From VGLO01 sp964599285 (GTDB taxonomy: Bacteria > Patescibacteriota > Minisyncoccia > Minisyncoccales > Staskawiczbacteraceae): a DNA stretch of 25,188 nucleotides. Under the pieces are notes generated by a model. That model saw only the letters and a program-made list of their open reading frames with translations. It was not told the origin of the DNA and did no database searches. Of this stretch, positions 17,635-25,188 are shown one piece after another. The position numbers were made by a program, and so were the translations under genes. The DNA lies in the NCBI GenBank assembly GCA_964599285.1, contig CAZREI010000014.1:1-25188 (forward strand), given 5' to 3'. Each line of letters begins with the position of its first letter. The first letter of the stretch is position 1.

Positions 17635-19362
17635 ATGAATTCTGTAATAAAAATTATTTTATTGGTTTGCCTTTTTTGCTTAGTAGTCCTGAGTGGGATT
17701 TTTACTTTCCATCAAAATAAATCAGTTATTAGTATCAGCGCAGTAGTAGTGCCGCACCATGATTTAGTTGCCGCTAAAAGAGATCGATTCTTTTTTGAGC
17801 TTGCATCTGATGTGAAAAAGCCACCTACTATTATCTTGGTTTCACCGAATCACTATTCGCTGGGGCAGGGTAATATACAAACTGATGATCAGGATTGGAG
17901 CCTTGATAAGGGAAAAATAACGCCGAATAAAAAAGTAATTTCTTTTTTGAATCAGCAAAATGTAGCCACCAATGAGCCGGCAAGTTTTACCGATGAACAC
18001 GGCATTTATAATATTTTAGGAGACATTCACCATTATTTCCCCAAGACTCCGATTGTTCCGTTGATTCTTAAACAAACTTCACAAGAAGAATTGAGCAAAC
18101 TTGAACAGGGGCTTTTGCAATCGTGCAGCGATTGCTTGATGATTGCGTCGGTAGATTTTTCACATTATCAACCAGCGGTTCTTGCCCAGCTTCACGATGA
18201 TCGTTCTATTCGGGATTTGCAAACATTAGATACCAACGATGTGCTTACGGGAGCCGAAGTAAATTCGGGGCCGGCACTTGCGCTATTAACCATGTGGGCA
18301 AAAGATCACGATACGATGCATTTTACTTTAACCGCCCATACCAATTCCGGAATTATTTTTCAGGATCCCGATTTGGAAACTACTACCCATGTATTTGGCT
18401 GGTACGAAAGCGGCAAGAAAATTGAGCCCGCCTCCGCGCAAGGCTACGGCCAGGCAATGCCAGAAAAAAGTGTTAGCTTTCTTTTTGGTGGAGATATGAT
18501 GTTTGCAAGAGGAATTGAACAAAAATTTGGGAGTGATTTTAACAATGCAATGGCAAAATTTGGAGACAGAGTATTTTGGGGAACCGACGCCAGCGTAGTA
18601 AATCTTGAAGGGATCATTAGCAATCAGCCACAAGAAAGTGGTGACCTTAATTTCAGATTTTCTCCAAGTATTGTTAAAACGCTTTCTTTTTTGCACATCA
18701 ATGGCGCAAGCTTGGCAAATAACCATAGCGATAATGCTGGACAAGAAGGGCTTACTACAACAAGAGCTTTATTGGGCAAGGCAGATATTCAACCATTCGG
18801 TGGACCAACCGGAAAAGATATTACCAAAATAGCCCAGTTCAAGGGCGATGGTATTTCCTTAACCGTTATCGGGGTAAACATGACATTGATTGGGCAAGAT
18901 GCAAAAGCTCTTGTGCCGGTTATTGCAGAGTACAAAAAAGATCCAACCATGAGAGTGATTATTATGCCTCACTGGGGAATAGAGTATTTTAACCATCATA
19001 CCCAAGACCAAGAAGAAGCTGCACATGGTTGGGTTGATGCGGGAGCAGATATGGTCATTGGCAGCCACCCTCACGTCATTGAAGATGCGCAGCTATACAA
19101 GGGCATTCCGATTATTTATTCGTTAGGGAATTTGTTATTTGACCAGAATTTTTCACGAGCTACGCAAGAAGGACTTTTAATTGGTGGGAAGTTTACTAAT
19201 GAGGGATTAATTTTTTTCGCTTTGCCGGTGCGGTCTATTAAATACCAACCACAGCTTATAACGGGTCAGAGAAAAAAAGAAATCCTAAACTCACTGTATA
19301 TTCCTTTTAAAAATTATCTAGAAAATTCTCCGGCTGGCCAAGTTGTGAAAATTAATAGATGA
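17635..19362 (+). CDS. Membrane-anchored fusion of a Memo domain and a CapA domain
   Basis: 575 residues from ATG 17635 (TTG 17629 overlaps the -10 box and is less likely). Residues ~5-25 are a signal anchor (IKIILLVCLFCLVVLSGIF). Residues ~33-255 are a Memo/AmmeMemoRadiSam-B domain: VVPHHDLV, VSPNHYS, ASVDFSHY and a late LTAHTNSG. Residues ~275-520 are a CapA-type metallophosphatase-like domain: FLFGGDMMFARGIE, VVNLEG, LANNHSDNAG, MPHWGIEY, VIGSHPHVIE and YSLGNLLFD. CapA proteins act in poly-gamma-glutamate or related surface-polymer metabolism; Memo proteins are metal-binding dioxygenase-like enzymes. The fusion is predicted to face outside the membrane. The next gene overlaps its stop (ATGA). 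Confidence 0.92.
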   Translation: MNSVIKIILLVCLFCLVVLSGIFTFHQNKSVISISAVVVPHHDLVAAKRDRFFFELASDVKKPPTIILVSPNHYSLGQGNIQTDDQDWSLDKGKITPNKKVISFLNQQNVATNEPASFTDEHGIYNILGDIHHYFPKTPIVPLILKQTSQEELSKLEQGLLQSCSDCLMIASVDFSHYQPAVLAQLHDDRSIRDLQTLDTNDVLTGAEVNSGPALALLTMWAKDHDTMHFTLTAHTNSGIIFQDPDLETTTHVFGWYESGKKIEPASAQGYGQAMPEKSVSFLFGGDMMFARGIEQKFGSDFNNAMAKFGDRVFWGTDASVVNLEGIISNQPQESGDLNFRFSPSIVKTLSFLHINGASLANNHSDNAGQEGLTTTRALLGKADIQPFGGPTGKDITKIAQFKGDGISLTVIGVNMTLIGQDAKALVPVIAEYKKDPTMRVIIMPHWGIEYFNHHTQDQEEAAHGWVDAGADMVIGSHPHVIEDAQLYKGIPIIYSLGNLLFDQNFSRATQEGLLIGGKFTNEGLIFFALPVRSIKYQPQLITGQRKKEILNSLYIPFKNYLENSPAGQVVKINR

Positions 19363-20222
19363 TGTACTATAAGATTATGAACCAGAAGCAATTGTTACTA
19401 GGGGTCTTAATTATAATCTTGGCCGCCATACTGGCCGTGGCAGGTTATTTGGTATACAAACAATTTAATACTTCAAGGGAACAGGTATCAGGGCAAAGCG
19501 AAACGGCAGGTTGGAAGACATATACAAATAGCCAATATGGATTTGAAATAAAATATCCTGCTAATTGGAAGTTTGATTTACGAGGCCAGGAAGAGCCGGT
19601 GTTTAGTTTTTATAAAGAAGGAGAAATGCCATTGGTTCCTACTCATGCAAATATGACTCAAGTTTCAATCTTTCCTCGTGGATTGGGAGTAGAAGGTCCA
19701 TTAGGTGAACCTACAAAAGTTGACAAGGACTTAACTGGAGCTTCGGAAAAAGTTGTTCTTGAATACCGTTTAACTAATGGCCAAGTAAGAGGTTACGGAA
19801 TATATTTTGATAATGCTCCAGGTGCATGGGACGCAAGTGCAGGATTTATTTGGGCGGAAGTGAAAACAGAAAATTTACAGACTACAACAGTAAATGGTTT
19901 GCCGAAGGTCGAGGTGAGCGGAGAAACAAACCCAGAAGACTTGAATACTATTTTAAAAATTCTTTCTACGTTTAAATTTACAAATTCTGCGGACATATCA
20001 AAACAAGATGCAGTTAATTTAGTTAGAGACCTTCCTGAAGTTCAGGCATGGCTACGTAATTACAAAGTTACTGATACACCAGTTAAACCAATTATTGAGG
20101 TAGACCACGAAACTGAAACTGTGTATGTTGTGCATGTATACGAAATAAATGGCGACCACACTGCTACTCATAATTGGTATGATGTCGATAAAAAAACAGG
20201 AAATATTAAAGCAGAATTTTAA
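19359..20222 (+). CDS. Membrane-anchored PsbP-like protein
   Basis: 287 residues. ATG 19359 overlaps the preceding stop, so translation is probably coupled; ATG 19377 is a possible alternative. One transmembrane helix at ~9-33 (LLLGVLIIILAAILAVAGYLVY). Residues ~50-210 begin WKTYTNSQYGFEIKYPANW, the opening typical of PsbP-like lipid-anchored proteins, and contain a long ILKILSTFKF end. A small C-terminal domain (~215-287, VYVVHVYEINGDHTATHNWYDVD) resembles a PepSY-like unit. Extracytoplasmic; role unknown. Confidence 0.8.
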   Translation: MMYYKIMNQKQLLLGVLIIILAAILAVAGYLVYKQFNTSREQVSGQSETAGWKTYTNSQYGFEIKYPANWKFDLRGQEEPVFSFYKEGEMPLVPTHANMTQVSIFPRGLGVEGPLGEPTKVDKDLTGASEKVVLEYRLTNGQVRGYGIYFDNAPGAWDASAGFIWAEVKTENLQTTTVNGLPKVEVSGETNPEDLNTILKILSTFKFTNSADISKQDAVNLVRDLPEVQAWLRNYKVTDTPVKPIIEVDHETETVYVVHVYEINGDHTATHNWYDVDKKTGNIKAEF

Positions 20223-20242
20223 AATAACTAAAACTTAAATAT

Positions 20243-22138
20243 ATGAATTACTCAATGCAACCAAGTTCGTCTCAGGGTCAAAATATGCCACCGGTAGAGC
20301 CACGCAAAATGTGGACTCCTCAATTAATTGCAATAGTTGTTGGCGGCACTATTGTTATTGGAGCCGCTATTTATGGCGCTGTTTGGTATTCCCAAAAGAA
20401 TCAAACACCCAGCAATCCAATTGATACCAGCAACAACTATCCTATTAACCAAGGTACTGCTCATCCTCCCAAAGAAGGTAGCTATTTTGTACCGCCAGCT
20501 CCTCCAACTTCAAACGGATATTCAGCTCCCGTGCCTAATACTGCCGTGCAATGGAATGGCGAGCCCAAAAAGATAGCGGATGCAAAATTAGTGTTAGGAT
20601 ACCAAGATAACTACAATTCTGGTCTACCAAACCAAGATAATACTTCTTATGCTTATTACCTGATGGGCGCACACGGTAGTAACGCAATCATATTAGCGAT
20701 AGCTCCTGCAGTGGATATAGGAGGCCCCGCTCTTTTGTGGTTTGAAAAAAAATCTGACGGTAAATATATTTTCATGTCAAAGATGTCTAGTTATGGTGTT
20801 TACGGAGATAATAGTACGGCTGGATATTTACTTTCACCTATTATTTTGTCAGCAGATACTACGACCTATTACAACGGCATTGTAGGACCAGCTAACTTAA
20901 CTTGGAAAGGACTTTCATTGGAACAGCCATATCTTTACCCATCAGATCTTTTTACAAATTATGTAGAAAGCTACAAAGCAACAACTGGCACCGCTACTGA
21001 AAATATTACCTTGAAAAAAGTTGATTCCTTGCCAGACGGAGATTTATATTTATTCCAGCAGCCATATTATCCTTCGGGCACCAATCAGCCAGATACTACC
21101 CAGAAGTTTTATGTCAGGCGGTACATCTTAAAGTTAAAAAGTGGATTATACACTGCCTATAATAGCCGATATGCCTTCTTTAGTGACAACTTAGTTCCAA
21201 ATATAACCTGGCTTGATGGTACTAAAAACCAAGATTCGTATCGTCCAGAAGCCAGTTTAGGTGGTTGCGGAAACCCAGGAGCCTATGTCGTGTCTGCAAC
21301 CGATGTTTCGGGAATGGTTAAAGTTTCGGGTACCACCGGCGATGGACAATCAATCTATGAGTTCACAGATAAAAATAATCCTACTGAAAAATTCTTTTAT
21401 GATTTAATTGATGGCAAGATATACGATTACAACAATAATAGTTACACGGCAATTCCTTATCAGGAGTGGGCGAGCCATCATCCTGTCGTTTTTTATAAAA
21501 ATGCCCTGGGAGAATACGCCATTTTTACTGACAACAAATACGGAATTGCGGCAGAATGTGGCAAACCAGTGATTTATTTATATCCAACCAAGCCAACCAA
21601 CGTCAAAGTGCAAGTGGGAGCCGATATTACCAAATCAGAGCCAGAATATAATAACGGTTGGCCCACCCGCAGCGCTTCTGGCGCAGTCAATACGGGCTGG
21701 CAAGTGTACGCCGAGCCCAATGGCACCCTTACAACTGCCGATGGAAATGTATACGAGTCGCTTTTCTGGGAAGGGACTGGGTATGGCATGTATCCATCAA
21801 TTACCGAGGGATTTGTAGTACCGCAAGCCCAAATAAAAATAGCCCTTGTATCTGAACTTAAAGATTTGGGTCTTAATGAGAAAGAATCAGCTGATTTCTT
21901 GGAGTTTTGGCTGTCAAAGATGCCTACTACGCCGTATGTAAGGTTAACGTGGTTTACCGTAAAGCAGCTTGATCAACTTGCCCCGTTGATAGTTTTGCCC
22001 AAGCCCGATACCATCATCAGAATTTTTCTTGATTTTCAGGGATTGGAGAAAAAAATATCGTTACCGGAGCAGCACTTAAGTACCCTGCCTCGTAGCGGGT
22101 TTACCGTGGTAGAGTGGGGAGGGTTATTGAGGAAGTAA
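20243..22138 (+). CDS. Large membrane-anchored surface protein with a C-terminal KPVIYLYP domain
   Basis: 631 residues. Cytoplasmic N-terminus of ~28 residues, a transmembrane helix (LIAIVVGGTIVIGAAIYGAVW, ~29-49) and a Pro/Asn-rich linker. The middle domain is rich in Tyr and aromatic residues (~100-430). The C-terminal domain (~445-631) begins CGKPVIYLYPTKPTNVKV and contains SLFWEGTGYG, LGLNEKESADFLEFW and PDTIIRIFLDF; I recall this domain as widespread in secreted Patescibacteria proteins, without a function. It lies 20 nt after the previous gene, so the three genes from 17635 form an operon of extracytoplasmic proteins ended by a strong terminator. Confidence 0.8.
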   Translation: MNYSMQPSSSQGQNMPPVEPRKMWTPQLIAIVVGGTIVIGAAIYGAVWYSQKNQTPSNPIDTSNNYPINQGTAHPPKEGSYFVPPAPPTSNGYSAPVPNTAVQWNGEPKKIADAKLVLGYQDNYNSGLPNQDNTSYAYYLMGAHGSNAIILAIAPAVDIGGPALLWFEKKSDGKYIFMSKMSSYGVYGDNSTAGYLLSPIILSADTTTYYNGIVGPANLTWKGLSLEQPYLYPSDLFTNYVESYKATTGTATENITLKKVDSLPDGDLYLFQQPYYPSGTNQPDTTQKFYVRRYILKLKSGLYTAYNSRYAFFSDNLVPNITWLDGTKNQDSYRPEASLGGCGNPGAYVVSATDVSGMVKVSGTTGDGQSIYEFTDKNNPTEKFFYDLIDGKIYDYNNNSYTAIPYQEWASHHPVVFYKNALGEYAIFTDNKYGIAAECGKPVIYLYPTKPTNVKVQVGADITKSEPEYNNGWPTRSASGAVNTGWQVYAEPNGTLTTADGNVYESLFWEGTGYGMYPSITEGFVVPQAQIKIALVSELKDLGLNEKESADFLEFWLSKMPTTPYVRLTWFTVKQLDQLAPLIVLPKPDTIIRIFLDFQGLEKKISLPEQHLSTLPRSGFTVVEWGGLLRK

Positions 22139-22188
22139 ACATACATGCAAAGCATATAATTAATCGCGCGATTGGATAACAAATCTCA

Positions 22189-22294
22189 TCTTGGGGAAAT
22201 AAAAGGTATAGGGGAACTTAACCTTGAGTTTGGGGATATTCTAAATCCCAAGACACTGCACTATAAAAAGCCACCACCAAAGTGTGGCTTTTTT
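22189..22294 (+). ncRNA. Possible small structured RNA before the terminator
   Basis: TCTTGGG (22189-22195) pairs with CCCAAGA (22247-22253), enclosing AAGGT/ACCTT (22203-22225). The strong terminator hairpin follows directly. It could be an independent small RNA or just the 3' untranslated region of the operon. No clear promoter. Confidence 0.25.
22265..22294 (+). terminator. Terminator of the Memo-CapA operon
   Basis: AAAAAGCCAC (22265-22274) and GTGGCTTTTTT (22284-22294) form a 10-bp stem that ends in a T-run. Confidence 0.9.
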
Positions 22295-22373
22295 GGTAAA
22301 TTTGAAATAAGATTAACAAATAATAAATCCTTGTCCAACTAATACTGATACCACATAAAACAACTAGAAGATT

Positions 22374-23567
22374 ATGATTTCAGAAAATGAGTACCAAGAA
22401 TGTCTTTTGTATATAAAAGAATACTGGCCAAACATTACCTGTTATTTTCCGCGAGAGCGGGGAATTCACATTGGCCTTCCTCACAAATTTGTTTCTCCTA
22501 ACAGCGAGCTTTTTCGCAACGATCAATTTTACTGGGACACCTATTTTACCATTCAGGGACTGTTGGCCTCAAAAAAAGTTTCTTTGGCGCGGGGCATGGT
22601 AAACAACTTGTTGCATCTGTACAAGCGTTTTAAAATTATTCCGATGCGAAATAAGCTGTTTAACCTGGGGATTTCCCAGCCGCCATTTTTAACTTCCATG
22701 ATCCTTGATGTATTTTTGCATACCAAGGATGAAAATTGGCTTCTTGAATCCGCCCTTACCGCCGAAAAAGAATTAAAAAATTATTGGATGGCCGGCGCTC
22801 ATTTGGTCGATGATTTGTCGCGCTACTGCGACCATTTTTGGACCCATACCACGGCCGAACATGAATCAGGATGGGACATGACGTCACGGTTTAGCGAGCG
22901 ATGTTTGGACTATTTGCCCATTGATTTAAATTCCTGCCTTTATAAATATGAAACGGATTTAGCTAGCATTTTTTCGCGCTTTGGGAAAAAGGAAAAAGCT
23001 AAAAAATACGAGGCGGCGGCGGCAAAAAGAAAAGCGCGCGTCAGCGAGCTGATGTGGAACCAAGAAAAAGGATTTTTCTTTGATTATAATTTTGTACAAA
23101 AAACGCAGAGTAATTTTTATTCACTGGCGGGATTTTATCCTTTGTGGGCTGGCTTGGCATCAAAAGACCAAGCTGAGAAAATGAAAAGCGCGCTTAAAAA
23201 GTTTGAATACCAAGGTGGCCTAGCAACTACGCAAAAAAATAATCTGTCCAGTTTTTACAAGCAGTGGGATTGGCCTAATGGCTGGGCAAATCATCAATTT
23301 ATTGTCGTTGATGGGTTGCTTCGGTATGGATTCAACAACGATGCCCAGCGCATTGCTCAAAAATGGCTCAACCTTAATAAAAAAGTATTTTTAGAAACGG
23401 GAAAATTTTGGGAAAAGTATAACGTGGTAGATGCCGCAATGGGTAAAACCGGCAGGTATCCGATGCAATCGGGATTTGGTTGGACAAACGCGATTTTTGT
23501 AAAACTGGTCAAAATGTTTAGCGTTCCCGATGCCGCGCCTTCGGAGCTTAACGGAAAAAAATCATGA
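22374..23567 (+). CDS. Trehalase-like glycoside hydrolase, GH37 family
   Basis: 397 residues, covering the (alpha/alpha)6 core only; GH37 trehalases are usually longer than 500. Signature segments: RNDQFYWDTYF (48-58), SQPPF, ESGWDMTSRF with the proposed catalytic acid D168, QWDWPNGWANHQ (297-308), EKYNV with the proposed base E347, and GFGWTNAI. No signal peptide is seen, so it should be cytoplasmic and split trehalose to glucose if the specificity holds. The stop overlaps the rdgB start (ATGA), so the two are coupled. The gene stands ~80 nt after the upstream terminator; its promoter is not clear. Confidence 0.9.
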   Translation: MISENEYQECLLYIKEYWPNITCYFPRERGIHIGLPHKFVSPNSELFRNDQFYWDTYFTIQGLLASKKVSLARGMVNNLLHLYKRFKIIPMRNKLFNLGISQPPFLTSMILDVFLHTKDENWLLESALTAEKELKNYWMAGAHLVDDLSRYCDHFWTHTTAEHESGWDMTSRFSERCLDYLPIDLNSCLYKYETDLASIFSRFGKKEKAKKYEAAAAKRKARVSELMWNQEKGFFFDYNFVQKTQSNFYSLAGFYPLWAGLASKDQAEKMKSALKKFEYQGGLATTQKNNLSSFYKQWDWPNGWANHQFIVVDGLLRYGFNNDAQRIAQKWLNLNKKVFLETGKFWEKYNVVDAAMGKTGRYPMQSGFGWTNAIFVKLVKMFSVPDAAPSELNGKKS

Positions 23568-24160
23568 ACGTAATTCTTTCCACTCGCAACCCGAGCAAGG
23601 CTCTGCAAATCAAAGGGGCTTTTTTGGGTTCGCCCATTCAAGTTCTTACCCTTGACGAAGCCGGCATTACTGGCCAGGGAATTGAGGATGGCACAACCTT
23701 GCAAGAAAATGCTTTGAAAAAGGCCATGTTTGTCCATCAGCAAATGTCCGATGTTTGGGCGATGGCCGACGACACGGGGATTTTCATTGACGCGCTTTCG
23801 GGCAAGCCGGGTGTTCATACTGCCGATTGGCATGGCGAAAATAAGGAAACCGAGCAAATGACTCGATGGATTCTGGAACAGCTCAAAGATATTAAAGATC
23901 GTTTCGCCACATTTGAAACCGTCGTTGCCATCGTTGCTCCGGACGGCAAACAATATTTCTTTGATGGAAAAGTTCGCGGCAAACTGCTTGAGGCACCGCG
24001 GCCTGCCACTCAACCCAACATGCCCTATGCTTCCATTTTCCAACCCGACGGGTCAGAAAAAGTGTGGGCAGAAATGACGGTGGAAGAAGAAAATCAAGTC
24101 TCGCACCGCGGCAAAGCATTCGCCCAAGCCCGAGAATTTTTGGAAAGTAAATTATTGTGA
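23564..24160 (+). CDS. rdgB: Non-canonical purine NTP pyrophosphatase (RdgB/HAM1)
   Basis: 198 residues. Hydrolyses dITP, XTP and similar damaged nucleotides to protect DNA and RNA. The N-terminal phosphate-binding segment is STRNPSKALQI; the metal-binding MADDTG has D69 and D70, followed by FIDALSGKPGV; the C-terminal SHRGKAF contains the purine-contacting residues. Full length. Coupled to the trehalase-like gene by a 4-nt overlap. Confidence 0.95.
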   Translation: MNVILSTRNPSKALQIKGAFLGSPIQVLTLDEAGITGQGIEDGTTLQENALKKAMFVHQQMSDVWAMADDTGIFIDALSGKPGVHTADWHGENKETEQMTRWILEQLKDIKDRFATFETVVAIVAPDGKQYFFDGKVRGKLLEAPRPATQPNMPYASIFQPDGSEKVWAEMTVEEENQVSHRGKAFAQAREFLESKLL

Positions 24161-24231
24161 AATCAAAAATCTCACGCTCTACGGATAGATCATCGCGCTT
24201 GCCGCAAAATCGATAACATAGTTATTCGTTG

Positions 24232-24318
24232 ATAGTTTAAAGTTTAAGGTTAAAAAAGTTTTCGGTTTAAAACTAAAAATTAAAAAACGTAAACCAATAA
24301 CTTAAAACCAAAAACCAG
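24232..24318. repeat. Inverted repeat of TTTAAAGTTTAAGG words
   Basis: The left arm has GTTTAAAGTTTAAGGTT and GGTTTAAAACT; the right arm has AACTTAAAACC and AAAACCA, roughly complementary. It fills the gap between rdgB and the YdeI-like gene and ends next to its ATG. Confidence 0.5.
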
Positions 24319-24319
24319 C

Positions 24320-24643
24320 ATGGCTCAAAAAGAAATTTTTACTGGTACGGCACATTAATTACCGCCAGATTTGCGAAAAGCTTTAGCTTCTGACCCAAAT
24401 GTGTTGGCAACATGGAATAGCCTTACGCCGCTGGCGCGCAACGAGTGGATTTGCTGGACGGTTTCGGTCAAACAAGAAGCAACCCGAAAAGATCATGTAC
24501 GGCGGGTTGTTTCAGAATTGAAAGAGGGGATGCGCCGCCCGTGTTGCTGGGTAGGTTGCATTCATCGCAAAGATAAGAAATTAAGTTCCTCACAAAAATT
24601 CGTGCTCGCCAAAAAATTCAAATCAAATATGCCGCGCGAATGA
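24320..24643 (+). pseudogene. YdeI/OmpD-associated-like gene with a nonsense codon
   Basis: ATG 24320 opens a frame MAQKEIFTGTAH, then TAA at 24356-24358, then LPPDLRKALASDPNVL in the same frame to TGA at 24643. The part after the stop matches the YdeI/OmpD-associated family pattern: TPLARNEWICWTVSVKQEA, then VVSELKEGMRRPCCWVGCIHR. Relatives usually read ...GT-x-H-K-L-P-x-D-L, so TAA most simply replaces a lysine AAA. Translation could restart at TTG 24371, giving a 90-residue protein without the first strand. A sequencing error is possible. The next gene overlaps its stop (ATGA). Confidence 0.75.
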
Positions 24644-25125
24644 AAAAGAGAAAGCAATCAAAAACCATTGGGCATAAAACAATAATGAATTCTCAATGCG
24701 TTATTTGCAAAGCGGTATTGCCAAAGGGAAAGTCATGTAAAGATTTATACCACGAGCTTTTACTATATACTCTGTCCCATCCTGATCAGAAATATTTTAT
24801 CCATCAGCACGTCGTGGACGCCTATGCCGCCCAGCATATTACCGAAAATACCAAGCCGATCGGATTCGCGGCGCCTCTAATTGGCCTCTACCTATTTGCA
24901 GAAAAAGGATTTACGGGAAAAGAAGTCCAAAAAATTCACATGCGACTGGGTAATAAAATGAAAGATTGGCCGAAGCTTGAAGTTCCCAAAGAAAAAGCAG
25001 AAATCACCGTTGCGGATGTACTTGCCATGCCGCCCGGAAAAGATCGCGACGAAGTGATAAAGCAATGGGCAAAAGCTGTCTGGAAAATATGGAAGAACAC
25101 TTTGAATTACGAAATGCCTTTTTAG
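24640..25125 (+). CDS. DUF5946-like protein
   Basis: 161 residues. CVICKAVLPKGKSC near residues 20-33 is a small cysteine cluster, followed by the helix DLYHELLLYTLSHPD and FIHQHVVDAYAAQH, the pattern of DUF5946 proteins (Cys pair, then YHELL...H...H). Its function is unknown. The start overlaps the stop of the YdeI-like gene by 4 nt, so the two were probably co-transcribed. The C-terminal region VADVLAMPPGKDRDEVIKQWAKAVW is helical. Full length by appearance. Confidence 0.8.
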   Translation: MKKRKQSKTIGHKTIMNSQCVICKAVLPKGKSCKDLYHELLLYTLSHPDQKYFIHQHVVDAYAAQHITENTKPIGFAAPLIGLYLFAEKGFTGKEVQKIHMRLGNKMKDWPKLEVPKEKAEITVADVLAMPPGKDRDEVIKQWAKAVWKIWKNTLNYEMPF

Positions 25126-25188
25126 GATTTTTCCCAAATTTTGAGATAGAAATTTGATAGAATTTTTCGGCTTAGCCAACGGCTCCGC
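25126..25188. other. Window end, no gene seen
   Basis: AT-rich sequence with repeated AAATTT/GATAGAA words and the start of a GGCTTAGCCAACGGCT stretch, probably another intergenic repeat cut by the window edge. Confidence 0.4.

Noticed and set aside
24356..24358. Recoded stop codon in the YdeI-like gene
   Set aside because: It is TAA; the alternative codes known in related lineages reassign TGA, and other genes here end in TAA.

Overview
The window reads as a chromosome segment of a candidate phyla radiation bacterium (Patescibacteria, Parcubacteria-like). This is an inference from compact housekeeping genes with high similarity to that group, a threonyl-tRNA synthetase without its TGS domain, a reduced rpsP-khpA-trmD neighbourhood without rimM, a proliferated small GIY-YIG protein, and very repeat-rich gene junctions. 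No marker here fixes the lineage further.

Layout. 1-6310: thrS and dnaE on the minus strand, each next to a small plus-strand membrane-protein gene with its own consensus promoter, strong Shine-Dalgarno and terminator. 6383-10356: an information-processing run on the plus strand: rnhB, a membrane-anchored protein, rpmF, nusB, rnc, rpsP. 10357-14960: an accessory block of seven small unrecognised genes (A to G) inserted where khpA would be expected. It starts at a perfect -35/-10 promoter, and each of its five transcription units is preceded by one copy of the same long-range RNA/DNA inverted repeat. 14924-16408: khpA and trmD. 16438-17269: tRNA-Tyr, a GIY-YIG nuclease gene embedded in a cluster of eight small palindromes with a shared GCTNAGC core, and a tRNA-Thr(GGU) interrupted by a 195-nt group I intron. 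17359-25125: rpmG, a Memo-CapA fusion, two membrane-anchored surface proteins, a trehalase-like enzyme overlapping rdgB, a nonsense-mutated YdeI-like gene and a DUF5946-like gene.

The strongest theme is palindromic DNA on several scales. (i) A REP family beginning CGTCATTGCGAG. (ii) A ~155-bp inverted repeat present three times, placed exactly between nusB/rnc, rnc/rpsP and khpA/trmD. (iii) A ~59-nt cloverleaf-shaped element present once in a leader and once in frame inside dnaE. (iv) GCTNAGC mini-palindromes. (v) Perfect 32-36-nt hairpins, two of them inside rnhB. For the cloverleaf and the GCTNAGC palindrome the window holds both an empty and a filled copy of the host repeat, which supports mobility. 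Several essential proteins (ThrRS, RNase HII, S16, TrmD, DnaE) carry in-frame peptide insertions or tails made from such repeats.

The items most likely to be new are the intron-interrupted tRNA-Thr with its neighbouring nuclease and palindrome cluster, and the cassette-like accessory array with its covarying inverted-repeat leaders. All structures were worked out by eye; no folding, alignment or database search was run.
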